Part shown: in pieces, positions 19,415 to 28,140 of the stretch
How the letters are laid out: each line of letters starts with the position of its first letter
How positions within the stretch are numbered: position 1 is the stretch's first letter
Source of the DNA: Bacteroidota bacterium
Lineage (GTDB): Bacteria > Bacteroidota > Bacteroidia > NS11-12g > UBA955
Length of the DNA stretch: 64,000 bases
Direction: 5' to 3'
Assembly (NCBI GenBank): GCA_027621365.1
Contig: JAQCBH010000004.1
Span: forward strand, 62,001-126,000
Notes under the pieces: generated by a model
Database searches by the model: none
What the model saw: the letters and a program-made list of their open reading frames with translations, nothing else
What the model was told of the DNA's origin: nothing
Translations under genes and position numbers: made by a program

Positions 19415-20182
19415 TTACTTATTGGAGTTGGCTCGCTTGATGTAGTCCTCAAGTGCAGCCAACATGCTGGGCATACCGGGCTGAGGTGCCTCGATGTCCA
19501 AGATGAGCTCAGGATGTTCATGGATGGCTTGTTGTGTGCTATCACCAAAGGCTGCCAGGCGAGTGTCATTCTGAACAAAATCAGGGAAGTTGTCGTACAA
19601 ACTCTTAACAGTCGCTGGGCTGAAGAACACCAATATGTCGTAAAACACTTCTTTCAAATCACTCAAATCACTGCTTACGGTGTTGTAAATGATGCATTCG
19701 GTAAAATCATAGCCATTGTCATTGAAGAAATCAGGCAATGAGGGTTTGCGAATGTCCGAACAGGGAAAGAGAATTTTCTCTGACTTGTGATTTTTGAACA
19801 AGGTGAAGAAATCCTTCTCAGAACCTTTTCCCGTAAACATTTTGCGTTTGCGGGGCACGATGTACTTCTGGACATAATTGGATACGCTCTCGTTGATGGA
19901 AAAATATTTCGTCTCAACAGGCATATCAATTTTCATTTCTTGGGCCAGGGTGAAAAAGTAATCGACTGCATTCTTCGAGTTAAAAATGATGGCCGAATAA
20001 TCCAAGAAATTGATTTTCTGTTTCCGGATGTCTTTGGGAGTCATGGCTTCCACATGGATGAAAGAGCGGAAATCAATTCTAAGCTTAAATCGCTGAGCGA
20101 GATCTTCGTAAATGTTTTTCCCAGCTTCTGGCTCTGGCTGGGTAATGAGAATGCTCTTGACCAATTTTTCTCGTGCGTTCAT
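19415..20182 (-). CDS. hemD: Uroporphyrinogen-III synthase
   Basis: A 255-aa protein in the divergent Bacteroidota branch of HemD, which cyclises hydroxymethylbilane to uroporphyrinogen III. Evidence is the two-domain alternating alpha/beta layout, beginning KSILITQPEPEAGKNIYEDL, the domain-linking region around YFSINESVSNYVQKY, and the C-terminal VFFSPATVKSLYDNFPDF and LAAFGDSTQQAI, which correspond to conserved segments of the family. The start ATG at 20182 lies 5 nt after the DUF4271 gene. HemD proteins share low identity, so the call also leans on the known pairing with DUF4271. Confidence 0.88.
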   Translation of the reverse strand: MNAREKLVKSILITQPEPEAGKNIYEDLAQRFKLRIDFRSFIHVEAMTPKDIRKQKINFLDYSAIIFNSKNAVDYFFTLAQEMKIDMPVETKYFSINESVSNYVQKYIVPRKRKMFTGKGSEKDFFTLFKNHKSEKILFPCSDIRKPSLPDFFNDNGYDFTECIIYNTVSSDLSDLKEVFYDILVFFSPATVKSLYDNFPDFVQNDTRLAAFGDSTQQAIHEHPELILDIEAPQPGMPSMLAALEDYIKRANSNK

Positions 20183-20187
20183 AGCGA

Positions 20188-21123
20188 CTAATTCGTTGCC
20201 AAACCTTTCACAACTAGTGCCAAAGGAAGACATTCAATGGCGCAAAAATACAAAACAGCAGCCAATGAAAGTGACCTATCGCGCATGATTCCAACGAAAA
20301 CCCAAAACAAGCGAAGTCCAAAAAACGAAATCACCAAGTAGGTAAAACCCTGTTCAAATGGGTAATCTTGCAGTTTTGGCGCATTGTAATAGGCCAACAA
20401 AACAAGAGGGAAAGTCAAAAACCCAAACCACAGCGAAGCATTGGCTTTTCGCTGCCAAGTCGACCGAACCACGGAATACAAACCGGTAGCTTCGGCAAAC
20501 ATCAGGGCTGTGAGATAAACCAAGAGTTCCCAAATAACGATGCTCAAAAAAGCCAAGGTGTACAAGGCCGGATTGTTCAAATTTAACAACTGAGAATACA
20601 CCCAAATGGTAACAAACACCATGGCCATCACACTCCAACCCAACACCTGAGACAAGAGTGTACCCGCACTGGCGAAACCCAACTTTTCGTTCATAAGTTC
20701 CGAGAAGTTGTATGAACTGAATAAGCTTTTGGTGCGCATTTCGAATTGTTTGGGCAAGGCGTTTCGGAAATACAGTAGAACCAATAGCCACAGAACCGCC
20801 AGGCCAAACATCCAGAATTTCGCTGAACTCTGACGAACAAACAGGTCTTTTGAAAAGGGGGAAAAATGATCAAAGGCATGTCCTCCTCTTTGTCTCGGAA
20901 CACCCACCCCTTGTGGAGAGAAACTCCAATAGTAGGCACTGTCGGAATTATCCATAAAGGGATGGAACGATTGATTTTTAAATGACCTCAATCGGGCTCT
21001 CAAGGCCATGGCAATGGAATCTTCAACCAAAACGCTTGCAGAATCAGCCCGCACGAGCGAATTCGCCCCCATGGGAATCAACGCCAAGAGCGTCATACAC
21101 AAGCAAAGAAGCAGGTTTCGCAT
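20188..21123 (-). CDS. DUF4271 integral membrane protein
   Basis: A 311-aa polytopic membrane protein with an N-terminal signal or anchor segment (RNLLLCLCMTLLALIPMGAN). A soluble extracytoplasmic stretch of about 85 residues follows, then six or seven hydrophobic helices, beginning with FWMFGLAVLWLLVLLYF and ending with AAVLYFCAIECLPLALVV. The gene is directly upstream of hemD by 5 nt, a neighbourhood I know for DUF4271 in Bacteroidota. Function is unknown. A perfect -7 element lies at 21138-21145, 14 nt before the ATG at 21123. Confidence 0.85.
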   Translation of the reverse strand: MRNLLLCLCMTLLALIPMGANSLVRADSASVLVEDSIAMALRARLRSFKNQSFHPFMDNSDSAYYWSFSPQGVGVPRQRGGHAFDHFSPFSKDLFVRQSSAKFWMFGLAVLWLLVLLYFRNALPKQFEMRTKSLFSSYNFSELMNEKLGFASAGTLLSQVLGWSVMAMVFVTIWVYSQLLNLNNPALYTLAFLSIVIWELLVYLTALMFAEATGLYSVVRSTWQRKANASLWFGFLTFPLVLLAYYNAPKLQDYPFEQGFTYLVISFFGLRLFWVFVGIMRDRSLSLAAVLYFCAIECLPLALVVKGLATN

Positions 21124-21137
21124 GGACCGCAATAGCA

Positions 21138-21145
21138 CAAAGTTA
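21138..21145 (-). promoter_or_regulatory. -7 element TAACTTTG of DUF4271-hemD
   Basis: A perfect TAnnTTTG on the minus strand, 14 nt before the ATG at 21123. The divergent hemW has a one-mismatch element (GATATTTG, 21167-21174), also 14 nt before its start. Confidence 0.65.
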
Positions 21146-21188
21146 GCCCCATCCCCGCATCTCCCCGATATTTGCTAAAAAATGCTTC

Positions 21189-22328
21189 ATGGCGCCCACA
21201 GGTTTGTACATCCATATTCCCTTTTGTCGCAAAGCCTGCCACTATTGCAACTTCCACTTTAGCACTTCCCAAGACTACCGTCAACGCATGCTAGACGCCA
21301 TGATACGAGAATTGGAATTGCGCTGGGCCGATTGGCCATTCAAAACTATTGAAACGATTTATTTAGGGGGTGGAACCCCATCCATTCTTGAACCCGAAGA
21401 ATGGATGCGATTCTCCGATAGACTTTTGAATATCGTTGACTCCTCCCAAGTGGTTGAATTCACCCTAGAAGCCAACCCCGAAGACCTGCAAAAAGAGCGA
21501 CTGAAGGCCTGGACCCAGACAGGGGTCAATCGCTTGAGCATTGGGATTCAAAGTCTTTCCGACCGGGACTTAGAGCATATGAATCGGGCTCACGATAGCC
21601 ATCAAGCCATTCAATCGGTGCAACTATCTCAAGACATGGGGATTGACAACCTGAGCATTGACTTGATTTACGGCACGCCTTGGAAAGACCATCAAAGCTG
21701 GGAGGCCGAACTACAGTGGGTGCTGGACAATCGCATACCTCATTTATCGGCCTATGCCCTGACGGTTGAGGAAAAGACGGCCTTGCACCACAGCATTCGC
21801 GCTGGAAAAACAGCAAGTCCCGATGAAAAAAGAGCCGAAGAACAATTCCTGCTCCTCTCACAATGGGCTACAGACAATCAATGGGACCACTACGAAATCA
21901 GCAACCTCTGCCAACCTGGCTTCCGGGCTCAACACAATAGCCGATACTGGGATGGCACTCCCTACTTGGGCATCGGGCCTTCAGCTCACAGCTACGATGG
22001 GCATCAACGCATGTGGAACATAGCCAACAACGCCCTCTACATGAGCCAAGCTGAATCTGACCTTTCCTGGCAAGCAGAGTCCGAAACACTAAACCCAAGC
22101 AACCAGATCAACGAAATGATCATGACTCAACTTCGCTTGTCAGAAGGACTCAATATCGCCACCTTGGAGTCATTAAGTCCCAATTGGCTCGCGCAAAATC
22201 GCGCCTTTCTCGAGCAACAGTTGGAAATGGGGAATTTGAGCCTTGTCGATACCCATATTGTTTTGAGCACACAGGGTCGAATCCTATGTGATTTTATCAC
22301 CTCTCAATTGATGGTCTCGGAATTGTAA
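21189..22328 (+). CDS. hemW: HemW-like radical SAM heme chaperone
   Basis: A 379-aa radical SAM protein. The iron-sulfur motif is C-x3-C-x2-C, with Cys13, Cys17 and Cys20 in IPFCRKACHYCNF. The fourth Cys found in true oxygen-independent coproporphyrinogen oxidases (HemN) is absent, as in HemW. Other landmarks are TIYLGGGTPSIL, FTLEANPEDL, NRLSIGIQS and YEISNLCQPGFRAQHN. HemW is regarded as a heme chaperone for respiratory enzymes. It is divergent from the DUF4271-hemD pair. The length matches HemW. Confidence 0.94.
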   Translation: MAPTGLYIHIPFCRKACHYCNFHFSTSQDYRQRMLDAMIRELELRWADWPFKTIETIYLGGGTPSILEPEEWMRFSDRLLNIVDSSQVVEFTLEANPEDLQKERLKAWTQTGVNRLSIGIQSLSDRDLEHMNRAHDSHQAIQSVQLSQDMGIDNLSIDLIYGTPWKDHQSWEAELQWVLDNRIPHLSAYALTVEEKTALHHSIRAGKTASPDEKRAEEQFLLLSQWATDNQWDHYEISNLCQPGFRAQHNSRYWDGTPYLGIGPSAHSYDGHQRMWNIANNALYMSQAESDLSWQAESETLNPSNQINEMIMTQLRLSEGLNIATLESLSPNWLAQNRAFLEQQLEMGNLSLVDTHIVLSTQGRILCDFITSQLMVSEL

Positions 22329-22407
22329 TTATAAAGCAGGCAAGCAACTTTTGTCTAATAGTTAGTGTCTGAAGGTATGTATCTCGCATACCAATTCACG
22401 CATACCC

Positions 22408-24540
22408 ATGAATGACAATTTGTTAACTCCGATTTGGAGATCCATTTCCATGATGGTCTTGAGTTTCTTGACCCTCATTTCCATTGGCCAATCCCAGCAA
22501 CAAAAGGCTGACTTTGGCATGGGCTCCAAATGCTTGGAAGCCTACGCAGAGGCCTACGGGTCTATGCTTGGAGACAGCTGTTCGACCATTTATTGGAAAG
22601 TAAATGGCCAAACCAAACAAGGGAATCCGCTGACATACAAATTCTCGGCACCTGGAACCTATGAGATTTGCTTGAAGGTATTGAACACCTGTTCCAAGTG
22701 GGACACCATGATTTGCAAGAAAATCACGGTCGACACCTGCCCTAGCAAAAAATGCGACATCAAAGCTGAGATCAACGTTCACAAATTGTTCGGATCCTAT
22801 TGGCTATTCAAAGCGGGCGGCAATGGCACTCACTTCGAATGGGATTTTGGAGACGGCAACAGCGCCGTTGGGCAAACACCTTGGCACCGCATAACCAAAC
22901 GTGGCTACCACACGATTTGCTTGACCGCCTACAACGCTGACAAGACTTGTTCTACCAAGGTTTGCAAGACCATTTGGGTCGGTTCACCCTGCAACATCAA
23001 GGGCGATTTCATGATGAAGCACAACGGCAATGGGGAATACCAATTCAAGGTCATGAAGTCTAACGGCTTTAGCTATAGCTGGGATTTTGGCGATGGCCAT
23101 TCCGGCACAGGTGCTGACCCCAAGCATGCCTATACCAAGCCCGGCACTTACAATGTATGCCTGACCATCACCAGCAAAGACGGTGCATGCAAAAAGACTA
23201 TATGCAAAAAAATCACCATAGCTAAAGGCACTTGTGACTTGAGCAAAGCCAAATGGAATTACAGTTTGAAGTGCCAAACCATGACGGTTGAGCACAGCAA
23301 TTTGAACCTAAACAACCCCGATTCTTGCTGGTCATATCGCTACTTGATCAAACAAAATGGTCAGGTATTGTACCAGGCCAGTTCTTACGACAAAAACTAC
23401 TTCAGCTACCAGTTCAGAAGCAACGGCAATTACGTGGTTTGCGTCAGTTTCGTGAACAATTGCACGGGTTGCGACACCACCATCTGCAAGGAAGTGGCGG
23501 TAAAATGCGAGACCAAACCCTGTGATTGGAGCCGTTTGCAAATCGGCTACAACAACAAATGCCGCACCTACACCTTTGAATTGGGCTCTTATGATTCTTG
23601 TTTGAGTTACTTCAATCGCGTCTATTACCCCAAGACCCAAAAGGTTGACACCGCGTCATACAAACGAGTTTTCGGTTACACCTTTAAGGATACAGGTACC
23701 TATTACATGGTTTATACCCTGAAGAATCATTGCACCGGATGCGACACAACGATCTACCAAAAGATTCGCGTCGAATGCACAGAAAATAGCAGCAAATGCG
23801 ACTGGTCTGGCGCCTCATGGGGAATGGGCAACGATTGCAACAAATACACCTTTGAAGGAAAGTATTACGCAGACACTTGCATCAAATACACCTGGAAAAT
23901 GGCCATCAATGGAGCCATGTACACCAAGAGTCACGACCGCGTTTTCAAGTACACCTTTAACAACAAAGGAACCTACACCGTATGTCTGACCCTGACCAAC
24001 ACTTGCAAAAACTGCGACACGACCATATGCAAAACGGTTGAAGTCAGTTGCCTACCCTGTCCGGCATCAGCCGAATTCGTCATTGACAGCATCGGTGCCA
24101 AAGGTCAAGTATATCTGCGCAACACCAGCAGCAATGCGAACACCTACTTCTGGGATTTCGGAGACTCGAGCTATTCCTACCAGTACAGCCCATCCAAGAC
24201 CTACGCTCAGAGTGGCACTTACACCATTTGCCTGAAGGTGTACAACCAAAAGTCAAATTGTTACAACACCTACTGCAAAACCATCAGCGTTGTCATGAAG
24301 CGCAGCCATGAGATGACAACCCAAAGCCTGGTTCTTTACCCCAACCCCGCTCATGAGAGCATTCGCTTGGAAGGCGCTGAATTGGGCAGCTCGTACGAGA
24401 TACACAATGCCATGGGGCAACGAGTTTCGCAGGGTATCTGGACCGGTTCGGACATCCCCGTGAGAGACTTGGCCAACGGCTATTACAGCTTGCACCTCAA
24501 GCAAGCCGCACCCATTCCGTTTGTCGTTCAACACAATTAA
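22408..24540 (+). CDS. Large secreted PKD-domain protein with Cys-rich modules and T9SS tail
   Basis: A 710-aa cell-surface or secreted protein. The signal peptide ends near QSQ30. Seven tandem Ig/PKD-like modules of roughly 80-90 residues follow; three carry the PKD signature WDFGD (residues 145, 225 and 582) and the others are divergent copies. Modules end in a repeated Cys pattern such as NCTGCDTTICKEV (351-363), seen again near 441 and 532, so intramodule disulfides are likely. The C-terminus (about 640-710) is a type A T9SS sorting domain: LVLYPNPAHESI, then NAMGQRVSQG and LANGYYSLHL. The 5' leader is about 50 nt with a weak promoter near 22346-22353. The ligand is unknown; adhesion is inferred. 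Confidence 0.92.
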   Translation: MNDNLLTPIWRSISMMVLSFLTLISIGQSQQQKADFGMGSKCLEAYAEAYGSMLGDSCSTIYWKVNGQTKQGNPLTYKFSAPGTYEICLKVLNTCSKWDTMICKKITVDTCPSKKCDIKAEINVHKLFGSYWLFKAGGNGTHFEWDFGDGNSAVGQTPWHRITKRGYHTICLTAYNADKTCSTKVCKTIWVGSPCNIKGDFMMKHNGNGEYQFKVMKSNGFSYSWDFGDGHSGTGADPKHAYTKPGTYNVCLTITSKDGACKKTICKKITIAKGTCDLSKAKWNYSLKCQTMTVEHSNLNLNNPDSCWSYRYLIKQNGQVLYQASSYDKNYFSYQFRSNGNYVVCVSFVNNCTGCDTTICKEVAVKCETKPCDWSRLQIGYNNKCRTYTFELGSYDSCLSYFNRVYYPKTQKVDTASYKRVFGYTFKDTGTYYMVYTLKNHCTGCDTTIYQKIRVECTENSSKCDWSGASWGMGNDCNKYTFEGKYYADTCIKYTWKMAINGAMYTKSHDRVFKYTFNNKGTYTVCLTLTNTCKNCDTTICKTVEVSCLPCPASAEFVIDSIGAKGQVYLRNTSSNANTYFWDFGDSSYSYQYSPSKTYAQSGTYTICLKVYNQKSNCYNTYCKTISVVMKRSHEMTTQSLVLYPNPAHESIRLEGAELGSSYEIHNAMGQRVSQGIWTGSDIPVRDLANGYYSLHLKQAAPIPFVVQHN

Positions 24541-24554
24541 TCAATCAAATTCTA

Positions 24555-24592
24555 CCAGAAGCCATGACCAAAGTCATGGCTTCTGGCGTTTT
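24555..24592 (+). terminator. Terminator of the PKD T9SS gene
   Basis: A perfect 14-bp stem (arms 24555-24568 and 24573-24586) with loop CAAA, then CGTTTT. The T tract is short but the stem is very stable. Confidence 0.85.
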
Positions 24593-24599
24593 AGCCCCC

Positions 24600-24607
24600 T
24601 ACCTTTG
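24600..24607 (+). promoter_or_regulatory. -7 element TACCTTTG of the universal stress gene
   Basis: A perfect TAnnTTTG that starts 8 nt after the terminator T tract and ends 17 nt before the ATG at 24625. Confidence 0.65.
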
Positions 24608-24624
24608 TATAAAATTTCACGCCC

Positions 24625-25494
24625 ATGGAACGCAAAACCAACAACAGCATTTTGGTCCCTACCGACTTCTCGGAAGTCGCTGACCGCGCAGTAGAACATT
24701 CCGTACTCGTCGCCAAAGCCTATGGCAATGACATCACCTTATTGTATGTCTTGGAAGAAGGATTGTTCAGCGGTTTGTTCGCCGGTTCTCAAAGTGCCAT
24801 GATCGAAGACGCGATGAAAATCAAGTTGGACCAACAGGCCAAAGAACTTTCAGAGCGATGCAACATCACCATCAACACCCGAGTGGCCAAGGGCAGTGTA
24901 TACAAAACCATTGCTCAGATTGCCAATGCTGAATCTTTTGACTCCATCATCATGGGTTCACACGGAGCCAGCGGTTTTGAACAAGTGATTGGATCAAATT
25001 CCAGCCGTACCATTCAATACGCAGAAGTTCCGGTCGTCGTTGTAAAAAACAGCAGCATGGGCAAAGACGGATACAAAAAGATTGTCATGCCCATTGACTT
25101 GACCTTGGAAAGCAAGCAAAAAGTCGACTGGGCCATACATTTGTCCAAGACCTTTGATTCTGAGATTCACGTGGTTTATACCGAATCAGATGACCCATAC
25201 TTGAAGGTGAAAATTTCAGCCAACATCAAACAGGTTGAAAACCGCTTGAAAGAACACAACATCAAGTTCGAAATCTACAAATTCGAAGATTCCATCATGG
25301 ACAATTTCGCCACTGAAGTTCTGAACTATGGCAACATTGTCAATGCTGACTTGATATTGGTCATGACCCATACCGAAAAGGGGATTTCTGAAATGATCAT
25401 TGGTACCCTAACCCAACAGTTGGTCAATCGTTCGGTGAAAGTTCCGGTCATGTGCATTCACCCTCAAGAAATCGGATACCTTTTCGATTACTAA
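24625..25494 (+). CDS. Tandem-domain universal stress protein
   Basis: A 289-aa protein with two Usp folds (about 5-145 and 150-285). The first domain begins NSILVPTDFSEVADRAVEHS and carries the ATP-loop pattern GSHGASGFEQVIGSNSSRTI, close to G-x2-G-x9-G-S. The second begins KKIVMPIDLTLESKQKVDW and has a diverged loop (MTHTEKGISEMIIGTLTQQL). Usp proteins bind ATP or act as stress-linked regulators; no specific target is evident. The gene is flanked by its own terminators on both sides and a perfect -7 element ends 17 nt before the ATG, so it is monocistronic. Confidence 0.93.
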   Translation: MERKTNNSILVPTDFSEVADRAVEHSVLVAKAYGNDITLLYVLEEGLFSGLFAGSQSAMIEDAMKIKLDQQAKELSERCNITINTRVAKGSVYKTIAQIANAESFDSIIMGSHGASGFEQVIGSNSSRTIQYAEVPVVVVKNSSMGKDGYKKIVMPIDLTLESKQKVDWAIHLSKTFDSEIHVVYTESDDPYLKVKISANIKQVENRLKEHNIKFEIYKFEDSIMDNFATEVLNYGNIVNADLILVMTHTEKGISEMIIGTLTQQLVNRSVKVPVMCIHPQEIGYLFDY

Positions 25495-25511
25495 TCGGCA
25501 AAATAATTCCC

Positions 25512-25540
25512 AAAAAAGGCGCCCGCCGGGCGCCTTTTTT
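25512..25540. terminator. Bidirectional terminator between usp and TonB-receptor genes
   Basis: A perfect inverted repeat: AAAAAAGGCGCCC, loop GCC, GGGCGCCTTTTTT. The A and T tracts let it work for the plus-strand usp gene and the convergent receptor gene, which ends 7 nt away. Confidence 0.95.
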
Positions 25541-25546
25541 ATGACC

Positions 25547-27961
25547 TTAAAAGTCCAATATAATGCCGATGGTCGGCAAGACATTGCCCGAATTGTTGGG
25601 CAGATATTCCGCTTCATAGCGAGTGGGATCTTGGGGATCGACCTTCAGAGACCCGTCTTCTGCTTGGGCCGCAATCAGTGTTTGGGGACCGACAAACTGA
25701 TAATTGAAGAAGTTCTGAATGTCCATGTAGAGGTTCAAGGAGTATTTGGCTCTGTACCAAACCTTGTCTACTCGCAAATCGAATTGATTGAAACTGCCCA
25801 AGCGAGCACTGTTCAATTGGCCGTAGTTGGGAATGGCATACGATTTCACATCCCAGTTGGCGATGAGCATGCTGCGAGAAACATCGTCAGGAGTGTAAGG
25901 TCTTCCGGTTACAAAACGCCATTTGGCACCCAGTTCCCAATTGCGCTTCAATTTCTTGCCTCCAACCAAGCTTAAGGTATGACGGCTGTCCCAAGACGAG
26001 GCGACCCAATCGCCGTTTTTATCCGAAAAGGAAGACCAAGCCAAGGTGTAGCTCAATAATCCGTAGAGACCATTCTGGCTTCGGCGTTGAATCAACAATT
26101 CTGACCCGTATGCTCGGCCCGTACCAAACGAAGCAACCGGCTCGTTTCCGACTGTTGCAAAGTCAACTCCTAGATTGCCCAAGCTGATGCTGTCGCGCAA
26201 GGCGAAGGGGTAATCGCTGTAGTGTTTGTAGAAACCCTCCAAAGTGATTTTCGTCTCCCCGTCGGGGTTAAAACGGAAACCTGCTGAGGCTTGACGGTTT
26301 CGAATGTAATGGATGCGATTCTGGTTGACCAAGCCTTGACCCGGCTCGCGGTAACCCAACACCGTATAGCTCGGCAACTGGTGGTATTGACCCATATTGG
26401 CATTCAGGGACCACTTGCGAGACAAGGGATAAGAACCGGAAAGATTGAACCCAGTTTGCTTCCAAAGCTTGGACATGTCGGAATTGTAATCACTACCGTC
26501 CCAGCGCAGACCAAAGCCTACCAAAGCACCGTCATTGAAGGACCGAGTGGCACGGGCGAAGGTCCCGTATTTCCAGATATCTAGGGCACTGTTCACGTTC
26601 ACCTCCAACACGCTAAGGGGTGTCACCACCTTGGCATAGGAATTCACCCCGTACTGAGAAAACTCAGCTGAGGCGCCTGTCAAGATTTTCCAAGCACCGG
26701 CGTACGACTCGCGTTCGAAACGAAACTTGTTCTCCTCTTCTGTGCTGGTGTAGTCCAGAATTTTATTGGCCGGATCAGAATCGTTGTTGTCCTTGTACTT
26801 CTGGGTCTTGTTGTTCAACATGCTCCGTGATAGGAAATAACGGGTTTTCACCCCTGATTCGCTGCGGTGGCTATACGAAACCCCGAAGGTGTAGTTCCAT
26901 TGAGCGTAATCGGGCAAGTATCCCAAAATGTATTGATTCGATTTGTATTGCAGCGGTTCAGTGACTTTATCGTTGACCCCCTCGTTCAAGCGGAAGTAAT
27001 CCAAGGCGCCAACGGTCACCACTTCAATGCGGTCTTGGGGAGTCAAGTTCCAGGTCAATTTGCCTTGGTAATCATTGAAATTGGGCAAAAAGGGCAACTG
27101 CAAGGCACTGAACAGGAATTGCAGGTAGCTCTGGCGAGCAGAGAAAACGTAAGAAGCATTCTTGCCCAAGGGACCATCGGCGGTTAAACCGATGTCCGAA
27201 CTACCGAGCGTAAAGCGGTATTTTCCTTTTTCCTTGTTGCCATCCACCTGCTGGAAATCAAACACAGAACTCAACCCATTGGCGTATTGAATGGGAAATG
27301 CACCGGTGTAGAGGTTGACTTCCTTGATGAAGTTCACGTTCAACAATCCGACGGGACCTCCTGTGCTGCCCTGGGTTTGAAAGTGGTTGATGATGGGAAT
27401 TTCAAAACCATCCAAATAGAACTTATTCTCTGCAGGGGCGCCGCCTCGAATGATCACATCGTTGCGAAATCCGGGAACGGAAATCACCCCGGGTAGGGAT
27501 TGAACAATCTTGGAAATGTCGCGGTTACCGCCAGGATTTCGCTCGATTTCTCGAATGCTGAGCTGCTGACTGCTCACCGGGCTTTCCGCGCTGCGCTTTT
27601 GCAAACCCGAGCGGGTAATGGCAACTGTTCCTACACTCTCTGCCAAAGACTCCATTTGAATCTCAATAGGGGCATTTTTATCGTAAGTATAAAGCGCTTC
27701 GGCCACCGTCACGGTTGCGTAACCGGAACGGCTGGCTTCGAGTCGGTAAAAGCCAGGCTCAAGGGGTCCAATTTTGAACAAACCCAAGCTATCGCTGACG
27801 GCTTCCTGCACTCCACCATTGGCCTGAATGGTTGCAAATGAAACCGCATTCCCCGTTTGAGCATCTTTGATTTTCCCTTGAAGTACAATTCCATTTTGGG
27901 CTCGCAAGACCTGATGACCAAGCATAAGAGCCAGAACCAAAAGCGATACTTTTCTAAACAC
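25547..27961 (-). CDS. TonB-dependent outer-membrane receptor with carboxypeptidase-regulatory-like domain
   Basis: About 804 aa. The signal peptide KVSLLVLALMLGHQVLRAQ is followed by a carboxypeptidase-D regulatory-like domain (GKIKDAQTGNAVSFATIQAN). A plug comes next, with the landmarks ISKIVQSLPGVISVPGFRND and VIIRGGAPAENKFYLDG, and then a long beta-barrel. The barrel ends in Ile-Leu-Asp-Phe, an aromatic C-terminus suited to BAM. It takes up an unknown ligand with TonB energy; no SusD-like partner is next to it. The start is uncertain: I use the GTG at 27961; a TTG at 28006 would add 15 residues to the signal peptide. A bidirectional terminator lies beyond its 3' end. Confidence 0.92.
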   Translation of the reverse strand: MFRKVSLLVLALMLGHQVLRAQNGIVLQGKIKDAQTGNAVSFATIQANGGVQEAVSDSLGLFKIGPLEPGFYRLEASRSGYATVTVAEALYTYDKNAPIEIQMESLAESVGTVAITRSGLQKRSAESPVSSQQLSIREIERNPGGNRDISKIVQSLPGVISVPGFRNDVIIRGGAPAENKFYLDGFEIPIINHFQTQGSTGGPVGLLNVNFIKEVNLYTGAFPIQYANGLSSVFDFQQVDGNKEKGKYRFTLGSSDIGLTADGPLGKNASYVFSARQSYLQFLFSALQLPFLPNFNDYQGKLTWNLTPQDRIEVVTVGALDYFRLNEGVNDKVTEPLQYKSNQYILGYLPDYAQWNYTFGVSYSHRSESGVKTRYFLSRSMLNNKTQKYKDNNDSDPANKILDYTSTEEENKFRFERESYAGAWKILTGASAEFSQYGVNSYAKVVTPLSVLEVNVNSALDIWKYGTFARATRSFNDGALVGFGLRWDGSDYNSDMSKLWKQTGFNLSGSYPLSRKWSLNANMGQYHQLPSYTVLGYREPGQGLVNQNRIHYIRNRQASAGFRFNPDGETKITLEGFYKHYSDYPFALRDSISLGNLGVDFATVGNEPVASFGTGRAYGSELLIQRRSQNGLYGLLSYTLAWSSFSDKNGDWVASSWDSRHTLSLVGGKKLKRNWELGAKWRFVTGRPYTPDDVSRSMLIANWDVKSYAIPNYGQLNSARLGSFNQFDLRVDKVWYRAKYSLNLYMDIQNFFNYQFVGPQTLIAAQAEDGSLKVDPQDPTRYEAEYLPNNSGNVLPTIGIILDF

Positions 27962-28122
27962 AAAACTTAAACAAAATCGGGTCGTAAAGGTTTTGAGATG
28001 AGCCAATCTGTCAGAGAAGAATTTCCAAAGCCCCTTTTTTCACCATCAGAGCAGGTAAATCTGCCAATTTGCCCGATGCGCACAATTGGCTCGTTTTTCG
28101 CAACGGGTCGCGTTCAAAGCCT

Positions 28123-28130
28123 TATTTTTG
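28123..28130 (+). promoter_or_regulatory. -7 element TATTTTTG of secA
   Basis: A perfect TAnnTTTG, 10 nt before the ATG at 28141. This position decides the secA start against a longer in-frame reading from 28069. Confidence 0.65.
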
Positions 28131-28140
28131 CACATTACCC

